From assembly GCA_963576765.1 (NCBI GenBank), contig OY755205.1, positions 2,976,001 to 3,040,000 on the forward strand: 64,000 nt of DNA, in the 5' to 3' direction. This stretch comes from Draba incana (Eukaryota > Streptophyta > Magnoliopsida > Brassicales > Brassicaceae). Under the pieces are notes generated by a model. It worked only from the letters and a program-made list of their open reading frames with translations, was not told the origin of the DNA and did not search any database. The translations under genes were made by a program, and so were the position numbers. Positions 11,472-23,226 of the stretch are shown piece by piece. Within the stretch, counting starts at the first letter, position 1. Each line of letters opens with the position of its first letter.

Positions 11472-11589
11472 TCCAAAAGTATTTCCGGTTCGGTCGCCGG
11501 TCCGGTTTTGAAAACATTGACTTTTATCGATTTATTTATCCTCCTCTCTCCCTCTCTCAGATCTGTATCGAGTTTTCCTCGTTTGAGCA

Positions 11590-13500
11590 ATGGACGGTGG
11601 TTCGGAAGGATCTCAGCAACCTCACCTTGTTCTAGCGAACAAACTCTTCCTCCTCACTCATCCCGATGTTCAAGACATCGAGAAAGTCCGCCTCAAATCC
11701 GAGGTCTTGGATTCCATCAAATCCGATGGTAAAGTAGCTCGCTTTCTCTAATCCAGTTCCAGATTGCTCCGAGCCTGATTTTGGGTTTGTGTTTTTTTCC
11801 TCTTAGGTATGGCTCCCTTGTACGAAACCCTAGCTGCGTCTTCGGTGCTTGACTTGGATCAGAACTTGTTAGATTCTATGAAGGCTAATAACGAGGAAGA
11901 GCTTAGAAAGCTCGAAGAGAAGTAAGTTTCCTTCTTCCTTTTGCTTCTCCTTAGGCAATTTTGATAGATTGTGTTCCTCAATTTAGTTTCTCACTGATAG
12001 GAAAATTGCAAATTTAGATGGAGAAGAACTGTAGCATTCTGGATACATATATTGAACAAAAAATAGGGCTTTTTTAATGTGTAGAACCTTCCTTGCTCTT
12101 GCTTTTTGTGTTGAATCCTTCTATTTACATATGTCCTTCCTTGTATTTCCATTAGGATTGCAGATGCTGAAGAAAATTTGGGTGAAAGTGAAGTGCGTGA
12201 AGCTCATCTTGCTAAGGCTCTGTATTTCATCAGGATCAGTGATAAGGTATTTAAAGTTAATAATTAGGTACGTATGCACTTTAGAGAACTTCCTTGGCCC
12301 TGAGATTTTGTTTGCCTTGTGAACCTAGGAGAAAGCTCTGGAGCAACTCAAACTCACTGAAGGAAAGACTGTTGCTGTTGGGCAAAAAATGGACTTGGTG
12401 TTCTATTCATTGCAGCTTGCGTTTTTCTACATGGACTTTGATTTAGTGTCCAAGAGCATTGACAAAGCCAAAAAGTAAGTGTTAATTTGCTTCTTTGGAG
12501 ATTTCAACTGAAATCTTTGATCTAATCCCTTTCGTTTTCCCAATGCTAGATTGTTTGAAGAAGGTGGTGACTGGGAGAGGAAGAACCGGTTAAAGGTCTA
12601 TGAAGGTCTTTACTGCATGTCGACTCAAAACTTTAAGAAGGCTGCGAGCTTATTTCTGGATTCTATATTAACCTTCACGACGTCCGAAATATTTCCGTAT
12701 GAGACCTTCATATTTTACACCGTATCATAACTTTGGACAGAGTTTCGCTTAAGCAAAAGGTATGTTGTCAATGGCTCAGTCCTATGCTGATGTGTATCTT
12801 GTTATTTGTTGAGAAAAATCAAAAATGGTAAAACAGTCTTCCTTTTCGGCAGGTTGTTGATGCACCTGAGATCTTAACCGTGCTTGGGAAGATTCCATTC
12901 CTTTCTGAGTTTCTGAACTCCTTGTATGAGTGCCAGTACAAGGCGTTTTTCTCTGCATTTGGTGAGTTTAATACATAGACCTGGTGTTATATTTGTGTAT
13001 GTTGCTTGCTTTTTCTTTGGGTGTTTATAAGCTTCTTCATTTGGGCATGTTCTCAGCTGGAATGGCAGAGCAGATAAAGTTTGACCGTTACTTGTACCCG
13101 CACTTCCGATTCTACATGAGGGAAGTCAGAACAGTGGTCTACTCACAGTTTTTGGAATCTTACAAGAGTGTGACAGTGGAAGCAATGGCAAAGGCCTTTG
13201 GAGTTTCCGTCGATTTCATTGATCAGTAAGCACACTATTGAATACTCAATGACATTCTTCAGTATCTTTTAATATTTTACAACTTTCTTTGGAGGCGATT
13301 TAATAACATGATTATTATGATCCAGGGAGCTGTCACGCTTTATTGCTGCCGGGAAGCTTCACTGCAAGATAGACAAGGTTGCTGGTGTTCTGGAGACAAA
13401 CCGTCCTGATGCAAAGAATGCACTTTACCAAGCAACGATCAAGCAAGGAGATTTCTTGCTAAACCGAATCCAGAAGTTATCTCGTGTCATCGATCTGTGA
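11590..13500 (+). pseudogene. RPN7: 26S proteasome lid subunit RPN7, with a 10-nt deletion
   Basis: RPN7 is a PCI-domain subunit of the 19S regulatory particle lid. Eight exons with GT-AG borders can be followed (11590-11728, 11807-11921, 12156-12246, 12329-12474, 12550-12759, 12853-12961, 13057-13225, 13326-13500). The start is MDGGSEGSQQPHLVLA and the end is LNRIQKLSRVIDL. In exon 5, after FIFYTV, the conserved residues L-T-S-I are replaced by two bases, an exact loss of 10 nt near 12724, giving an early TAA. The exons sum to 1154 nt. Adding 10 gives 387 residues, the length I recall for Arabidopsis RPN7. Either this copy is dead or the assembly lost 10 bases. Nested transposons start 70 bp upstream. 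Confidence 0.85.
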
Positions 13501-13963
13501 GCGCTTGCCATGTTTCTGTTTCGGTCTTTTCTTTAAACTTGCAACTTGGAAACTCGGATGGTAAGAATCTTAAAGGTCTGAGAAAACAATATGAATTTGG
13601 ATTATCCTTCGTCTTTGGAGTCTATAGTTGGTTTATCATTATTAAATTAAACAAGAAGAAAGTTGATTCTCCAAAGATAATTTAATTCTTGGTCGCATGT
13701 CATTGAATCTATATTGTTTTCATGGTGTGGTATTTTTATGGCAAGGTGCAAGAAATCCTCCTTAATCTGAAAAATTTATAGTCAAGTGTGTAAAATTTAA
13801 AAGCAAAAAAGATATGTGACATGGGATAAAGAATCAAGTCAATATGCAAAACTGACCATTGTAATAATATTCCTCTTTTTGTGTGGCATATAAATATCAC
13901 ACACTATCACCCACAATTCCTATTATCATTATCTGCCGAAAGAAACAAGAAAAGTGTGAGAAA

Positions 13964-14934
13964 ATGCATGCGATGGATTCGAGAGAGATGATGGAGAAGG
14001 TTGCAGATGGATTCTTGCCATGGCAACGGTCGTTTCAGTTCTGGACTCGTGCCGCCGATATCTACACCGGATACAAGGTTTCACGGTATTCCCTTTCTTC
14101 TTCTTCTTCCTCTTCTTTTATAACATTTGCTTATCAAAGCTTATTACTCTTCCACTTTGTGTTTTAAGGTATTTCAACTTCGAGTTAGCTTCGTCAAGGA
14201 TGTGAAGAAGCAAGAGGATCTTTGGGAGAGGCAACATGAACTTGCTGCTATCAAAATTTACTCTTTTGTGCTCTGACCTTGGTGGCTTCTTCCTTAAGGT
14301 TTATTTCTCTTTCAAAGGATTCTATTTCTTCCACCTATCAAATTCTTTACTTGTTTTTTCATTTTCTTCTACAGATTGCACAAATTCTAGGCAAACCTGA
14401 CCTGGCTCCAGCTGCTTGGGTCAGAAAACTCGTCACTTTGTGTGATCAAGCTCCTGCTACACCATTTGATTCCATTCGAGCTGTTCTGGAGAAAGAGTTA
14501 GGTCAAAGCATTGATCAAGTGTTTGAAACATTTGATGATAAGCCTCTTGGTTCTGCTTCTATTGCTCAGGTACTACATTCTTCATTGGGAAAACTTTAGT
14601 TTAGTCCATGCTTACAAAATCAGATTAAGATTCTAGTGTGGTTAAGTATAGTGATTCTTTTAATTTAGCTTCATCGAGCAAGAGTAAAGGGTGACAAGAG
14701 AGATGTTGTTGTAAAGGTGAGAAATGATAAGGCTTAGTAAGACATGTGCAAATCTTCTTTGCTTGCTTTTCGTTTTAGTTTCTGAATGTGTTACGATATA
14801 TTTAGGTTCAACATCCCGGAGTTGAAAAATTGATGATGACCGATATAAGAAACTTGCAAGTCTTTGCATTGTATATGCAGAAAACAGATATCAACTTTGA
14901 CTTGTTCTCCGTAACAAAGGAAATCGAGAAGCAG
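13964..14934 (+). pseudogene. ABC1/UbiB-like kinase, 3'-truncated and frameshifted
   Basis: The N-terminal part of an ABC1K (ADCK-like) atypical kinase, most like At4g24810 by memory. Exon 1 encodes MHAMDSREMMEKVADG. Later exons carry GKPDLAPAAWVRKL, the alanine-rich loop region DKPLGSASIAQ, the VVVKVQHPG segment around the nucleotide-binding lysine, and FDLFSVTKEIEKQ. In exon 2 one extra T near 14262 shifts the frame just before CSDLGGFFLK. After the donor at 14935 no further kinase exon is found, so the catalytic loop and C-terminus are missing. It stands next to RPN7, and the Arabidopsis homologues of these two are also neighbours. This suggests one copied segment with a 3' breakpoint here. 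Confidence 0.8.
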
Positions 14935-15501
14935 GTATTTGTCATTCTTATGTCTTGCAAGGATATCTGGTAAAGCATTTAACCGCTCCTAGTCACTAGA
15001 ATCAAGGCTACGAGGGCTAGGAAGATGAAGAATAATACTAGGGAGTAGAAAGCAGGAAGCTCTTTGGTGTTTGCAAAAGCCTTTTACAAATTAGTGAACA
15101 AACTCATTTCTACAAAATAGTCTTTTGTTGGTATTATTAAGACTTGAGAGTTTATGATTAGCAATTATGAGAAGATCTTGGACACATCAAATCTATGTAA
15201 CTTGGTTGAAACAAGGATATAAATTCCTCTTGAGCCTATATTAGGCCTACTTATTAGCTCAGGAAAGAAACAAAAGATAATGGTCCAAGACGCACAAACA
15301 TGACGGTTCTTAAGTTTGGGTCTTGAGGAATTTTATTTTTTACATTCTTATTTTTCTCACAGACTTCAATCATACAAACGAAGGACCAACAACATAAAGT
15401 TCAAACACATCATACTTAGGTATAATAAGGAAGCCATGTGATGATTACATAAGAAATAACCGAGAGGTGATAAAAAAAAAAAGGTTGCAAGTTAAAGACA
15501 C

Positions 15502-15545
<44 letters not shown>

Positions 15546-15560
15546 CTTGTTCTTCTTCTT
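14935..15560. other. breakpoint region and GA microsatellite
   Basis: No gene was recognised between the truncated kinase and the RRM cluster. A (GA)n tract of about 38 bp lies at 15503-15542, directly beyond the stop codon of the RRM gene on the other strand. The loss of kinase homology near 14935 marks a rearrangement border. Confidence 0.55.
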
Positions 15561-17703
15561 CTACTTCTTAGCCTTCTTCTTAGCCTTCTTCCTAGCCATA
15601 TTCTTAGCCATATTCTTATCCATCTTAGCCATCTTAGACCTCTGAATATGATCTACAACAAAGCACGAACTAATGAGAGAGGGTTTTACATTTTTCTTGT
15701 TGTTATAAAGAATCAAGAGCAAACTTATGTACCTGAGTCGTCTACCGGAAAAAACTCATCAACTTTAAGCTTACATCCTCCTTTCACATAACATTCACAT
15801 CCACCATTAAGCTTCTGCATGTTCCCTACTACTGCAGCTTCTCCACGAAGGTAAACGACAGACAACCTGTAAAAACCAAGTAGTATTTAGTAATTCGCAT
15901 TTTAATTAATAACAGGTATTGTAGACATGATCCATCATTTTGTAACCGAAAGAAGCCACAAACCCGCTTTGACAGCTTCCCAAAATACGCATGACCTTTC
16001 CAAATGGAGAGAAATGCTTAATCAGTGCGCTCTTGATATCCGACTCAGGAAGCCAAGTGTTATATCCCGTAACGAACAACCTATATGACAATAATTTTGA
16101 TAAAGAAGAAGACATCGTACGGATACAAAAGCTCAAAACAAACAAAAAGAGAACAAGATCAATTTACCGGACTTGTAGATTGCCTGCATCACTAGATTCA
16201 CTATCCATTGATAATTCCATCATCTCTCTGCATAAAGAGATTTGTTTACACAGAGGGTTCCCGATATAGAGGGCGGCGGGACTGCAATCATATGGCTCAT
16301 TAGCCAGCATAAGCTTTGGCTCATTAGCCATCTTAGCCTTCATAGGCTCTGGCTTCTTAGACAGCATAATTTTTGGCTCCTTAGCCTTCTCATCAGCAGC
16401 CCTCTTAATAGCCTTCTCATCAGCAGAATCTAAAACAAAGCACGAAATAATGAGACGGTTTTAGCTTTTTTTTTCTCTCTTGTTGTTGTTACAAAGAATC
16501 AAGAACAAACTTATGTACCTGGGAACCTTGTACCAGGGAAGTTACATGTTCTTGAGCCGTCTAGCGGAAAAACCTCCTCAACTTTAATCTTACATCCTCC
16601 TTTCACATAACATTCACATCCACCATTGAGCTTCTGCATGTTCCCTACTACTGCAGGGTCTCCCCAAAGGCAAACGAAAGGCACACTGTAAAAACCAAGT
16701 AGTATTTAGTAATTCGCATTTTAATTTTTAGACATGATCCATCATTTTGTAACCGAAAGAAGCCACAAACCCGCTTTGACAGCTTCCCAAAATACGAATG
16801 CCCTTTCCAAATGAAGAGAAATGCTTAATCAGTGCGTTCTGGATATCCGACTCAGGAAGCCAAGTGTTATATCCCGTAACTAACAAGCTATATGACAATA
16901 ATTTTGATAAAGAAGAAGACATGGTACGGATACAAAATCTCAAAACAAACAAAAAGAGAACAAGATCAATTTACCAGACTTCTAGATTGCCTGCATCACT
17001 AGATTCACTATCGGCGGGACTGCAATCATTTGGCTCATTAGCCATCTTAGGCTTCATAGGCTCTGGCTTCTTAGTTAGCATAATCTTTGGCTTCTTAGCC
17101 ATCTTAGCCTTCTCATCAGCAGCCCTCTTATTAGCCCTCTGAACATAAAAGCCTAAAACAAACCACGAAGTAATGAGCGGGTTTTAGCTTTTTTTTTTTT
17201 TTCTTGTTGTTGTTACAAAGAATCAAGAACAAACTTATGTACCTGGGATAGGCTTGCAAGGCCGCAAGCAAGTAAATTTGTCAAGGTTTGTCGGAAACAC
17301 CGCATCAACTTCAACCTTAAATCCTCCTTCACATCCACCATTAAGCTTCAGCACGTTCTCTACTTGTGCACGTTTTCCACGAAAGTAAACGAGAGACGTC
17401 CTGTAAAAACACCAAGTATTCAGGTAATCATTCGCATTTTAATAACTCGAGAGTTTAGAGGAAGAAGCCACAAACCCGGGTCCGTCCGAGATAACTTCAG
17501 TGACCTTTCCAAATGAAGAGAAATACTTAGTCAGTGCGCTGCTGGTATCGCCCTCACCAAGCGAAGTGTCATTCACGAGCAACCTATATCATGATAATTT
17601 TGCATGATGACAAAGAAGAAGACATCTCACGGATACGAAATCTCAAAACAAACAAAAAGGGAACAAGATCAATTTACCGGACGTAAAATTCCTTTGATTC
17701 CAT
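15561..17703 (-). CDS. triple-RRM nucleolin-like protein built from repeated exons
   Basis: Starts MESKEFYVR at 17703 and ends in a Lys/Ala-rich tail (MARKKAKKKAKK, stop at 15561-15563). Three copies of the same exon set follow one another: a linker exon ending DSESSDAGNLxVR, an RRM first half (LFVTGYNTWLPESDIKSALIKHF...FGKV), and an RRM second half (LRGEAAVVGNMQKLNGGCEC). The copy nearest the N-terminus is the most diverged. The motif GYD/N-x5-E-x-DIK resembles the second RRM of plant nucleolin. RNA binding in the nucleus or nucleolus is an inference. Canonical RNP1 aromatic residues are not evident, so binding may be weak. Exon borders are GT-AG. Upstream DNA has TTGGGCCT, a site II-like motif seen at growth and ribosome-biogenesis genes. 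Confidence 0.65.
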
Positions 17704-18050
17704 ACCCTAACGTACGAAAGATCTAATCAGAAATTCTCAATACTTCCAATACAATAGAGAAACAGAAACAGAGGTTAAAAGAGTGAGACAGAAGAAGATT
17801 ACTTTCGTGGCGAATTTCTCCGTGGCGACTTTGAAAGAAGAAGGAGCGAACGACGACTGCTAGGTTTTCGAGAGGGATGATTTTGGGGATTTTTCTCTTC
17901 TTAAGGGATGATTTTGGGGAGACGTATCCATATATATATATATATATATATATAGATATTTAAGAACAAACGATTGGGCCTCAAATTTAGTTCGGGCCTC
18001 GACCAAGCCCATTTAGCCATGTTCTTCCGTTTGACGGAACTGCCATTGGA
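17704..18050 (-). promoter_or_regulatory. upstream region of the RRM gene
   Basis: It contains an (AT)n tract near 17929-17954 and AACAAACGATTGGGCC near 17967. A near-identical AACAAACGATTGGGCC occurs upstream of the second RRM gene at about 21555. The TGGGCC core matches plant site II elements. The start site is not defined. Confidence 0.4.
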
Positions 18051-18386
18051 TAATATATCCTTGGTGTAACCGCAGCGGTTGCGGGAGTTTGCGGAAGCAG
18101 GCCATTGCAGTTTCAAGCGTTTCTGAGCGATTTGAACGACTGGTGCAGCAGTTAAAAATTGGTGCGTTTGCGGGATATGTACGACTGGTTGTCAGCGGGT
18201 GCAGTAGCGGTTAAATAATAAATTAACTATGTAAATACTTTAAATAATTATAAAACAACATCAAAAATTATATTACTATAATAAAATAGAAAAATTATTA
18301 ATTCAATAAATTTAATATGATTTTCACGTTGTTTATTATTATTATATTATTATTCTTATTATTATTGTCATTATTATTATTATTAC

Positions 18387-18421
<35 letters not shown>

Positions 18422-18880
18422 TATTATTTTGGATTAAAGTTATGAAATTAATGGAGAAACTGTTTCTTTTGTAGATTAATGTTACATTTCAAAATTTTAT
18501 TTTATTAGATATATATATATATATATTTGTGATTGTAATTTATTAAAAGAATTTTGTTTGGTATAAAGATTTTATAAATATAAAATTATAATAGGTTACT
18601 AATTAAAAATGTCAAATTATTTTTATATTTCACAATTATAATATTCAAATCTTGATTTTTTAAAAATTTTATTATATATTTTTTTATTTTTAAGTATATT
18701 TTATTTTATTTGTTAATAAAAACTAAATTTATTTGCAACCGCAAACGCTCGAGGAAAGCAGCTATTGGTTTTGAGCGGTACGGAGCGGTTGAAAGCGTTT
18801 TCCATGATTGTTATTAGACGCTAGAAACCGCTACCGCCCCCAAATGCAGCGTTTGCGGGTGATAGCGGGTGTATCATTAA
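18051..18880. mobile_element. putative hAT-like MITE rich in GCGGTTGCGGG motifs
   Basis: Both ends carry motifs of the type ACCGCAGCGGTTGCGGG and GCAGCGTTTGCGGG around an AT-rich core with a (TTA)n microsatellite at about 18336-18425. The ends look like loose inverted repeats (GGTGTAACCGC and GATACACCCGC). I found no clean target duplication. It separates the intact RRM gene from a copied fragment of the same gene. Confidence 0.4.
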
Positions 18881-18885
18881 CGAAC

Positions 18886-19031
18886 AACCTATATCATTAT
18901 AATTTTGCATGATGACAAAGAAGAAGACATCTCACGGATACGAAATCTCAAACAAACAAAAAGAGAACAAGATCGATTTACCGGACGTCTGCATTGGCTG
19001 CATCACTAGATTCACTATCCTTTGATTCCAT
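18886..19031 (-). pseudogene. isolated first exon of an RRM-family gene
   Basis: The exon MESKDSESSDAANADVR (start at 19031) and its following intron match the first exon and intron of the neighbouring RRM gene (17580-17703). The match stops abruptly at 18886, where the putative MITE begins. No RRM follows. It is a duplicated stub left by tandem duplication or by the insertion. Confidence 0.65.
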
Positions 19032-19356
19032 ACCCTAAAGGCCTAAAGTACGAAAGATCTAATCAGAATTTGAGAGAAGAACGAACGACTGCTCGGTTTT
19101 TTGGGTTATATTTGCTAATTTTCCTTAAAACTTTTTTAGGTTTTTAGTTTTCCATAGCAAAAATAAATATATTTATAATCATCACCAAAAAAATATATAT
19201 ATATCTATAATAACCAATTTGAATCCTCTAAAAATATTTTGTTAAATCGTATGTTTTCAATGTTTTTATCTTCTCACTTTTAAGTTTTAACCATAACAAT
19301 TATACAAACGACTGCTCGGTTTTTTGTTCACATGATTTGTGTTCAAATTTGTAAAA

Positions 19357-19691
19357 GAGAAATTCCTTAAAATACCATCAAAAAATGTTTTTGTTCCAAA
19401 AATACCATCAAAAAGTTTTTATTCCAAAAATACCATTTAATTTTCAAAAGTTCCAAAAATACCACAAACTCAAAAATTGATTTTAAAGAGTTTCGAATTA
19501 AATTTTTTGGGTTTGGGTTAACTAATACATAATTAGGGTATAGTTTTGGGGATAGGGTTTAGATTTGGGATTTAGGGTTTAGTTTTGGATATTTAAAGTT
19601 AATTTGAAATTTGTGGTATTTTTGGAACAAAAACATTTTTGGTGGTATTTTTGGAACAAAAACTTTTTTGTGGTATTTTTGAGAATTGCCC
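19357..19691. mobile_element. Mutator-like MITE
   Basis: Long inverted arms contain TTTTTGTTCCAAAAATACCA on the left and its complement on the right (TGGTATTTTTGGAACAAAAA). Flanking 9-mers TTTGTAAAA (19348-19356) and ATTGTAAAA (19692-19700) differ by one base, matching the 9-bp target duplication of MULEs. It has no coding capacity. Confidence 0.7.
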
Positions 19692-19906
19692 ATTGTAAAA
19701 TTTGCTCAGTGTTTAATTCCAATATTTGATCTAATTGTTCAATTTGTACACAAATGTTTTATGCAAATGTTAGTAATATGGATTTTTTGTGTATCATCAT
19801 CATCAAAAATTTTGATCATACTTAGGTAATAAGGAAGTCATGTGATGATTAACATAAGAAATAACCAAGTTAAAAAAGAGGGAGAGAGAGAGAGATTCTT
19901 CTTCTA

Positions 19907-21420
19907 CTACTTCTCAGCATTCTTCATAGCCTTCTTCTTAGCCATCTTAGCCTTCTTAACCATCTGAGACCTCTGAATATGATCTAAAACAAAGCACGAA
20001 TTAATGAGAGAGGGTTTTACATTGTTCTTGTTGTTACAAAGATTCAAGAACAAACTTATGTACCTGGGAACCTTGTGTAGCTACACTTTCTGATTAAATC
20101 CGACAAGATACATGTTCTTGAGTCGTCTAGCGGAAACATGATAGACCCTTGAAGGCATATGTTAGAAGAGAGAAGAAGAGATAAAGAAGGAGGAGAGATG
20201 GTTAAATCAGTTGTGAGCCGTTAAGAAGTGGTGAGAAGGTAATGTTGACTGAGGAGTTGACTAAAGGAGAGCCTCTAGTATAAATAGAAGGTTGTATAGA
20301 ATAATAGGATCTTATCTCATTTCTTGTATCTGATACATTGTAATACGTTTGAGATTAATAAAACGGTTGCGTTTTGGAGAAGAGATAACAAAACTCTATC
20401 AAAACACCTTATCAACTACAAACTTACATCCTCCTTCCACAGCACATTCACATCCACCATTAAGCTTTTGCATGTTCCCTACTACTGCAGCTTCTCCATG
20501 AAGGTAAGCGACAGTCAACCTGTAAAAGCAAGTATTTAGTAGTTCACATTTTAATTAATAACAAGTATTTTAGACATGATCCACCATTTTTGAATCCGGA
20601 AGAAGCCACAAACCCGCTTTCAGGGCATCCCAAAATACTAGTGACCTTTCCAAATGAAGAGAAATGCTTAATCAGTGCGCTCTTGATATCGGCCTCAGGA
20701 AGCGTAGTGTCATATCCCATAACCCACAACCTATATGACAATAATTTTGATAGCAACAGATGATGATAACGAACAAGACACAAAATCTCAAAACAAACAA
20801 AAAGAGAACAAGATCAATTTACCGGACTAGTAGATTGCCTGCATCACTAGATTCACTATCCTTTGATGATTCCATCATCTGTCTGCGTAAAGCGATCTGT
20901 TTACACAGAGGGTTCCTGATATTGCAGGCGGCACTGCAATCATTTGGAAGAGAGATGAGATTATATATATTATCAACAAAACAAGACATCTAGGAAATTC
21001 AAAATCCAGTTTACCGAGGAGTTTCGCGTAATCTCTTGTTGCGAGGAGTAACTTTAATGACCAAGTCCGGTAACTCATCCGGCATGACCTCAACGACTAG
21101 TTTGCGTCCTCCCACGACACTTCCGTCAAGTTGCGACGCCTTCTCTTTTGCGTCATCTCCGTCGATATCAACGAAAACTCTATAAAAAGAGACAAAAACC
21201 ATGTTTTTAGCTATTATTAATTAAGCTATGGTGGGGAAATTCAGAGGAGGAGGAGGAGGAATGAACAAGCACAAACTTGGAGGGAAACCATCTGACAAAA
21301 TAAACTTTTCTGATCTCTCCACAGGAAGACAAGTGTTCATTCATCAAGCTCTTGATCTCATCCTCAGGAAGACAAGTGTCATATCCCGAAACATTGATCG
21401 TAACACCACTGAAATATTAT
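19907..21420 (-). pseudogene. second RRM-family gene, disrupted by a solo LTR
   Basis: Exons on the minus strand include an RRM half beginning VTINVSGYDTCLPEDEIKS near 21415, its partner VFVDIDGDDAKEKASQLDGS (about 21010-21183), a linker exon ending DSESSDAGNLLVR, a second RRM pair (VMGYDTTLPEADIKSALIKH; LHGEAAVVGNMQKLNGGCEC) and a Lys-rich tail ending at 19907. The second-half exon of the last RRM is cut at 20138 by a 263-bp solo LTR with a 5-bp duplication. A functional product would require the LTR to be spliced out. No clear initiator exon was found upstream of 21420. Confidence 0.6.
20139..20401 (+). mobile_element. solo LTR
   Basis: The 263-bp segment begins TGATAGACCC and ends ACTCTATCA, flanked by AAACA on both sides (20134-20138 and 20402-20406). 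A TATAAATA box at about 20279 and AATAAA at about 20356 give plus orientation. No internal retrotransposon sequence remains, as expected after LTR-LTR recombination. It interrupts an RRM exon. Confidence 0.85.
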
Positions 21421-21796
21421 TTTGATTACATAAATATTATCAACACAAAGAAAACACTTTTTACCTGATTTTATTTACAACGTACAACAACAAAAAAGAG
21501 AGAGAGATCAGATTTTAGAAATTTAGGGTTTTTTTCTCTGGTTTCGTGGTGAACAAACAAACGATTGGGCCTGGACTAGTAACTTGCATATTTGCACATT
21601 AATTTTGATAATAACTTGCATGATTTGAAAAGTCACAATGCAAATTTGAAGGAGTATAATACAATAGTCGCACAACCCAAAATTTGAAAGAGGTTTCAAT
21701 TGAAAAGTTTCTTTAATGTTTCAGTCATACAAAACAAAATATTTTATGTATCAATCAGACAGAAGCTGAGGTTTCAAAGTATTAAAGATTTAGTAC

Positions 21797-23226
21797 CTAC
21801 GGTGTAGTAATTGAAACCGCACCAGATTGAAGTCTTTGTAACCATGCAATTCTCAAACTTGGCTTCTTCAACTCTAAGAAGATCTCTCTATACTCTCTCT
21901 TTAGAAATATATCCAAAGCAAACAAGTAGAGATCACTCCCTTCTTCCACTTCTTTCATCGCGTCGAGGCTTTCAATGCATTCTCCAATACAATACATCCG
22001 CTTCGCCGATTCACATACCGGACTTTCTTGCAACATACCGTCACTCATTAACTTCGCAACATCTAATGGTTGTTTTGTAGTTTCGCGGTTGATCCAATTT
22101 GCTTCATCTTCTTCCAACTGAGAATCTGCAGGACCACCGATTTCATCTATGTGCAGGTTTGATAACGGAGTTTGGTCATGCCATTGGGGTGAATCAGAAA
22201 TATTACGGAGAAGTTTCTTGCGAGAGGGAGGAATGTATGTCTCTCCGGGTTCTATAACTCCGTTGAAAATAATAACTAGTTTATCAGCATGAGGAACTTC
22301 CTTGTGACGGAATTGTCCTGCTCTCGGGTTTTCCTGAATATAGATTCGCCATTCCTCCTCCGTTGCACCGAAACTACGAGTTTCCGGATCCCATTTCATA
22401 ATACTTTCACCAACGAGTTGACACCAGATCTTCCAAGCTTTCCTAGTGCAATCCCAATGGTTTTTCAACTGCGCTCTTGTATAACCAAGTCCGGTTTTTT
22501 CATTAATCGTCTCGAGAATCGTCTTCCACCCTTCCTTGTTCAAATGTGTATCGGGTCTGTTTCCTTTTAACGTCTCTTGAACCAACAAATCAACAAAAAG
22601 CTCGTGTGTAGACGGAGACCAATACCCTTTCGTTTGAGGATTAGACGAACTACACATACTTCGGTTATCTTCATCTTCTTCTTCTTCTTCTTCGTGAAAA
22701 CTTCTACGCCTCTTCCTTACTTCATTGTCTTTAAACTCTACATTACCACCACCCGCAAATAAAATCTCTAGCTTCTCGAGATCTTGTGGAATACTTAACC
22801 GATACTGTCCTGCATCAGGATTCTCCTGTGGCAAACAAAACCAATCACCTCTTTAGTAAAACAACGGAAAATTTCAAAAGTTATAACGATTTGGTTTTGA
22901 TTAGTAATAACCTGTAAATAGTATGACCATTGTTCGTCACTCGCGCCAAACGTGTTGGTCTCGGGATCCCAATTCATGTAACTAGTTTGAACGAGTCTAA
23001 GCCATATTTTCCATTGTCTGCTCATTGTATCCCAATGGTTTTTAAGCTGCATTCCATCGTACATGGCGCCTGTCTCTTCTTGAAACGATTTCAGTATGTT
23101 TCTCCAACCTTCTTTCGAAAAATGTGTACTGGGTTTGTTACCTAGTAACGTTTGCTCTACGCATAGGTCAAGAAATACTTTGTGGTAATCAAGCTCCCAT
23201 ACAGCTTTTGGCCTCATTTTTTTCAA
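21797..23226 (-). CDS. Myb/SANT-like domain protein (At5g05800-like)
   Basis: Two exons (23226-22912 and 22825-21797) with GT-AG borders encode 447 residues. Two Myb/SANT-like DNA-binding domains of the PF12776 type are visible. The first (residues about 8-110) has KAVWELDYHKVFLDLCVEQ, the KEGW motif and LKNHWDTM. The second (about 185-290) has GYWSPSTHELFVDLLVQE, KEGW and LKNHWDCTRKAW. The C-terminal region (CIGECIESLDAMKEVE) is typical of L10-interacting MYB-like and transposase-derived plant proteins. A nuclear DNA- or protein-binding role is likely and the target is unknown. The frame is intact. A spliced 5' leader is likely upstream. Confidence 0.85.

Larger units (their letters stand above)
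1102..11519. mobile_element. outer hAT-type element, nested host of other insertions
   Basis: The left end reads CAGGGTTTTGCAAACCGGAC. The reverse complement of the right end reads CAATGTTTTCAAAACCGGAC, so the two form imperfect terminal inverted repeats. An exact 8-bp duplication, ACTTTTAT, flanks them at 1094-1101 and 11520-11527, which is the hAT target-site length. After removing the Gypsy element (1289-9569) and the inner hAT-like element (9856-11471), only about 0.5 kb of its own sequence remains and no transposase is seen, so it is non-autonomous. It sits about 60 bp upstream of the RPN7 start codon. The family name is inferred from duplication length and terminal repeats. Confidence 0.8.
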
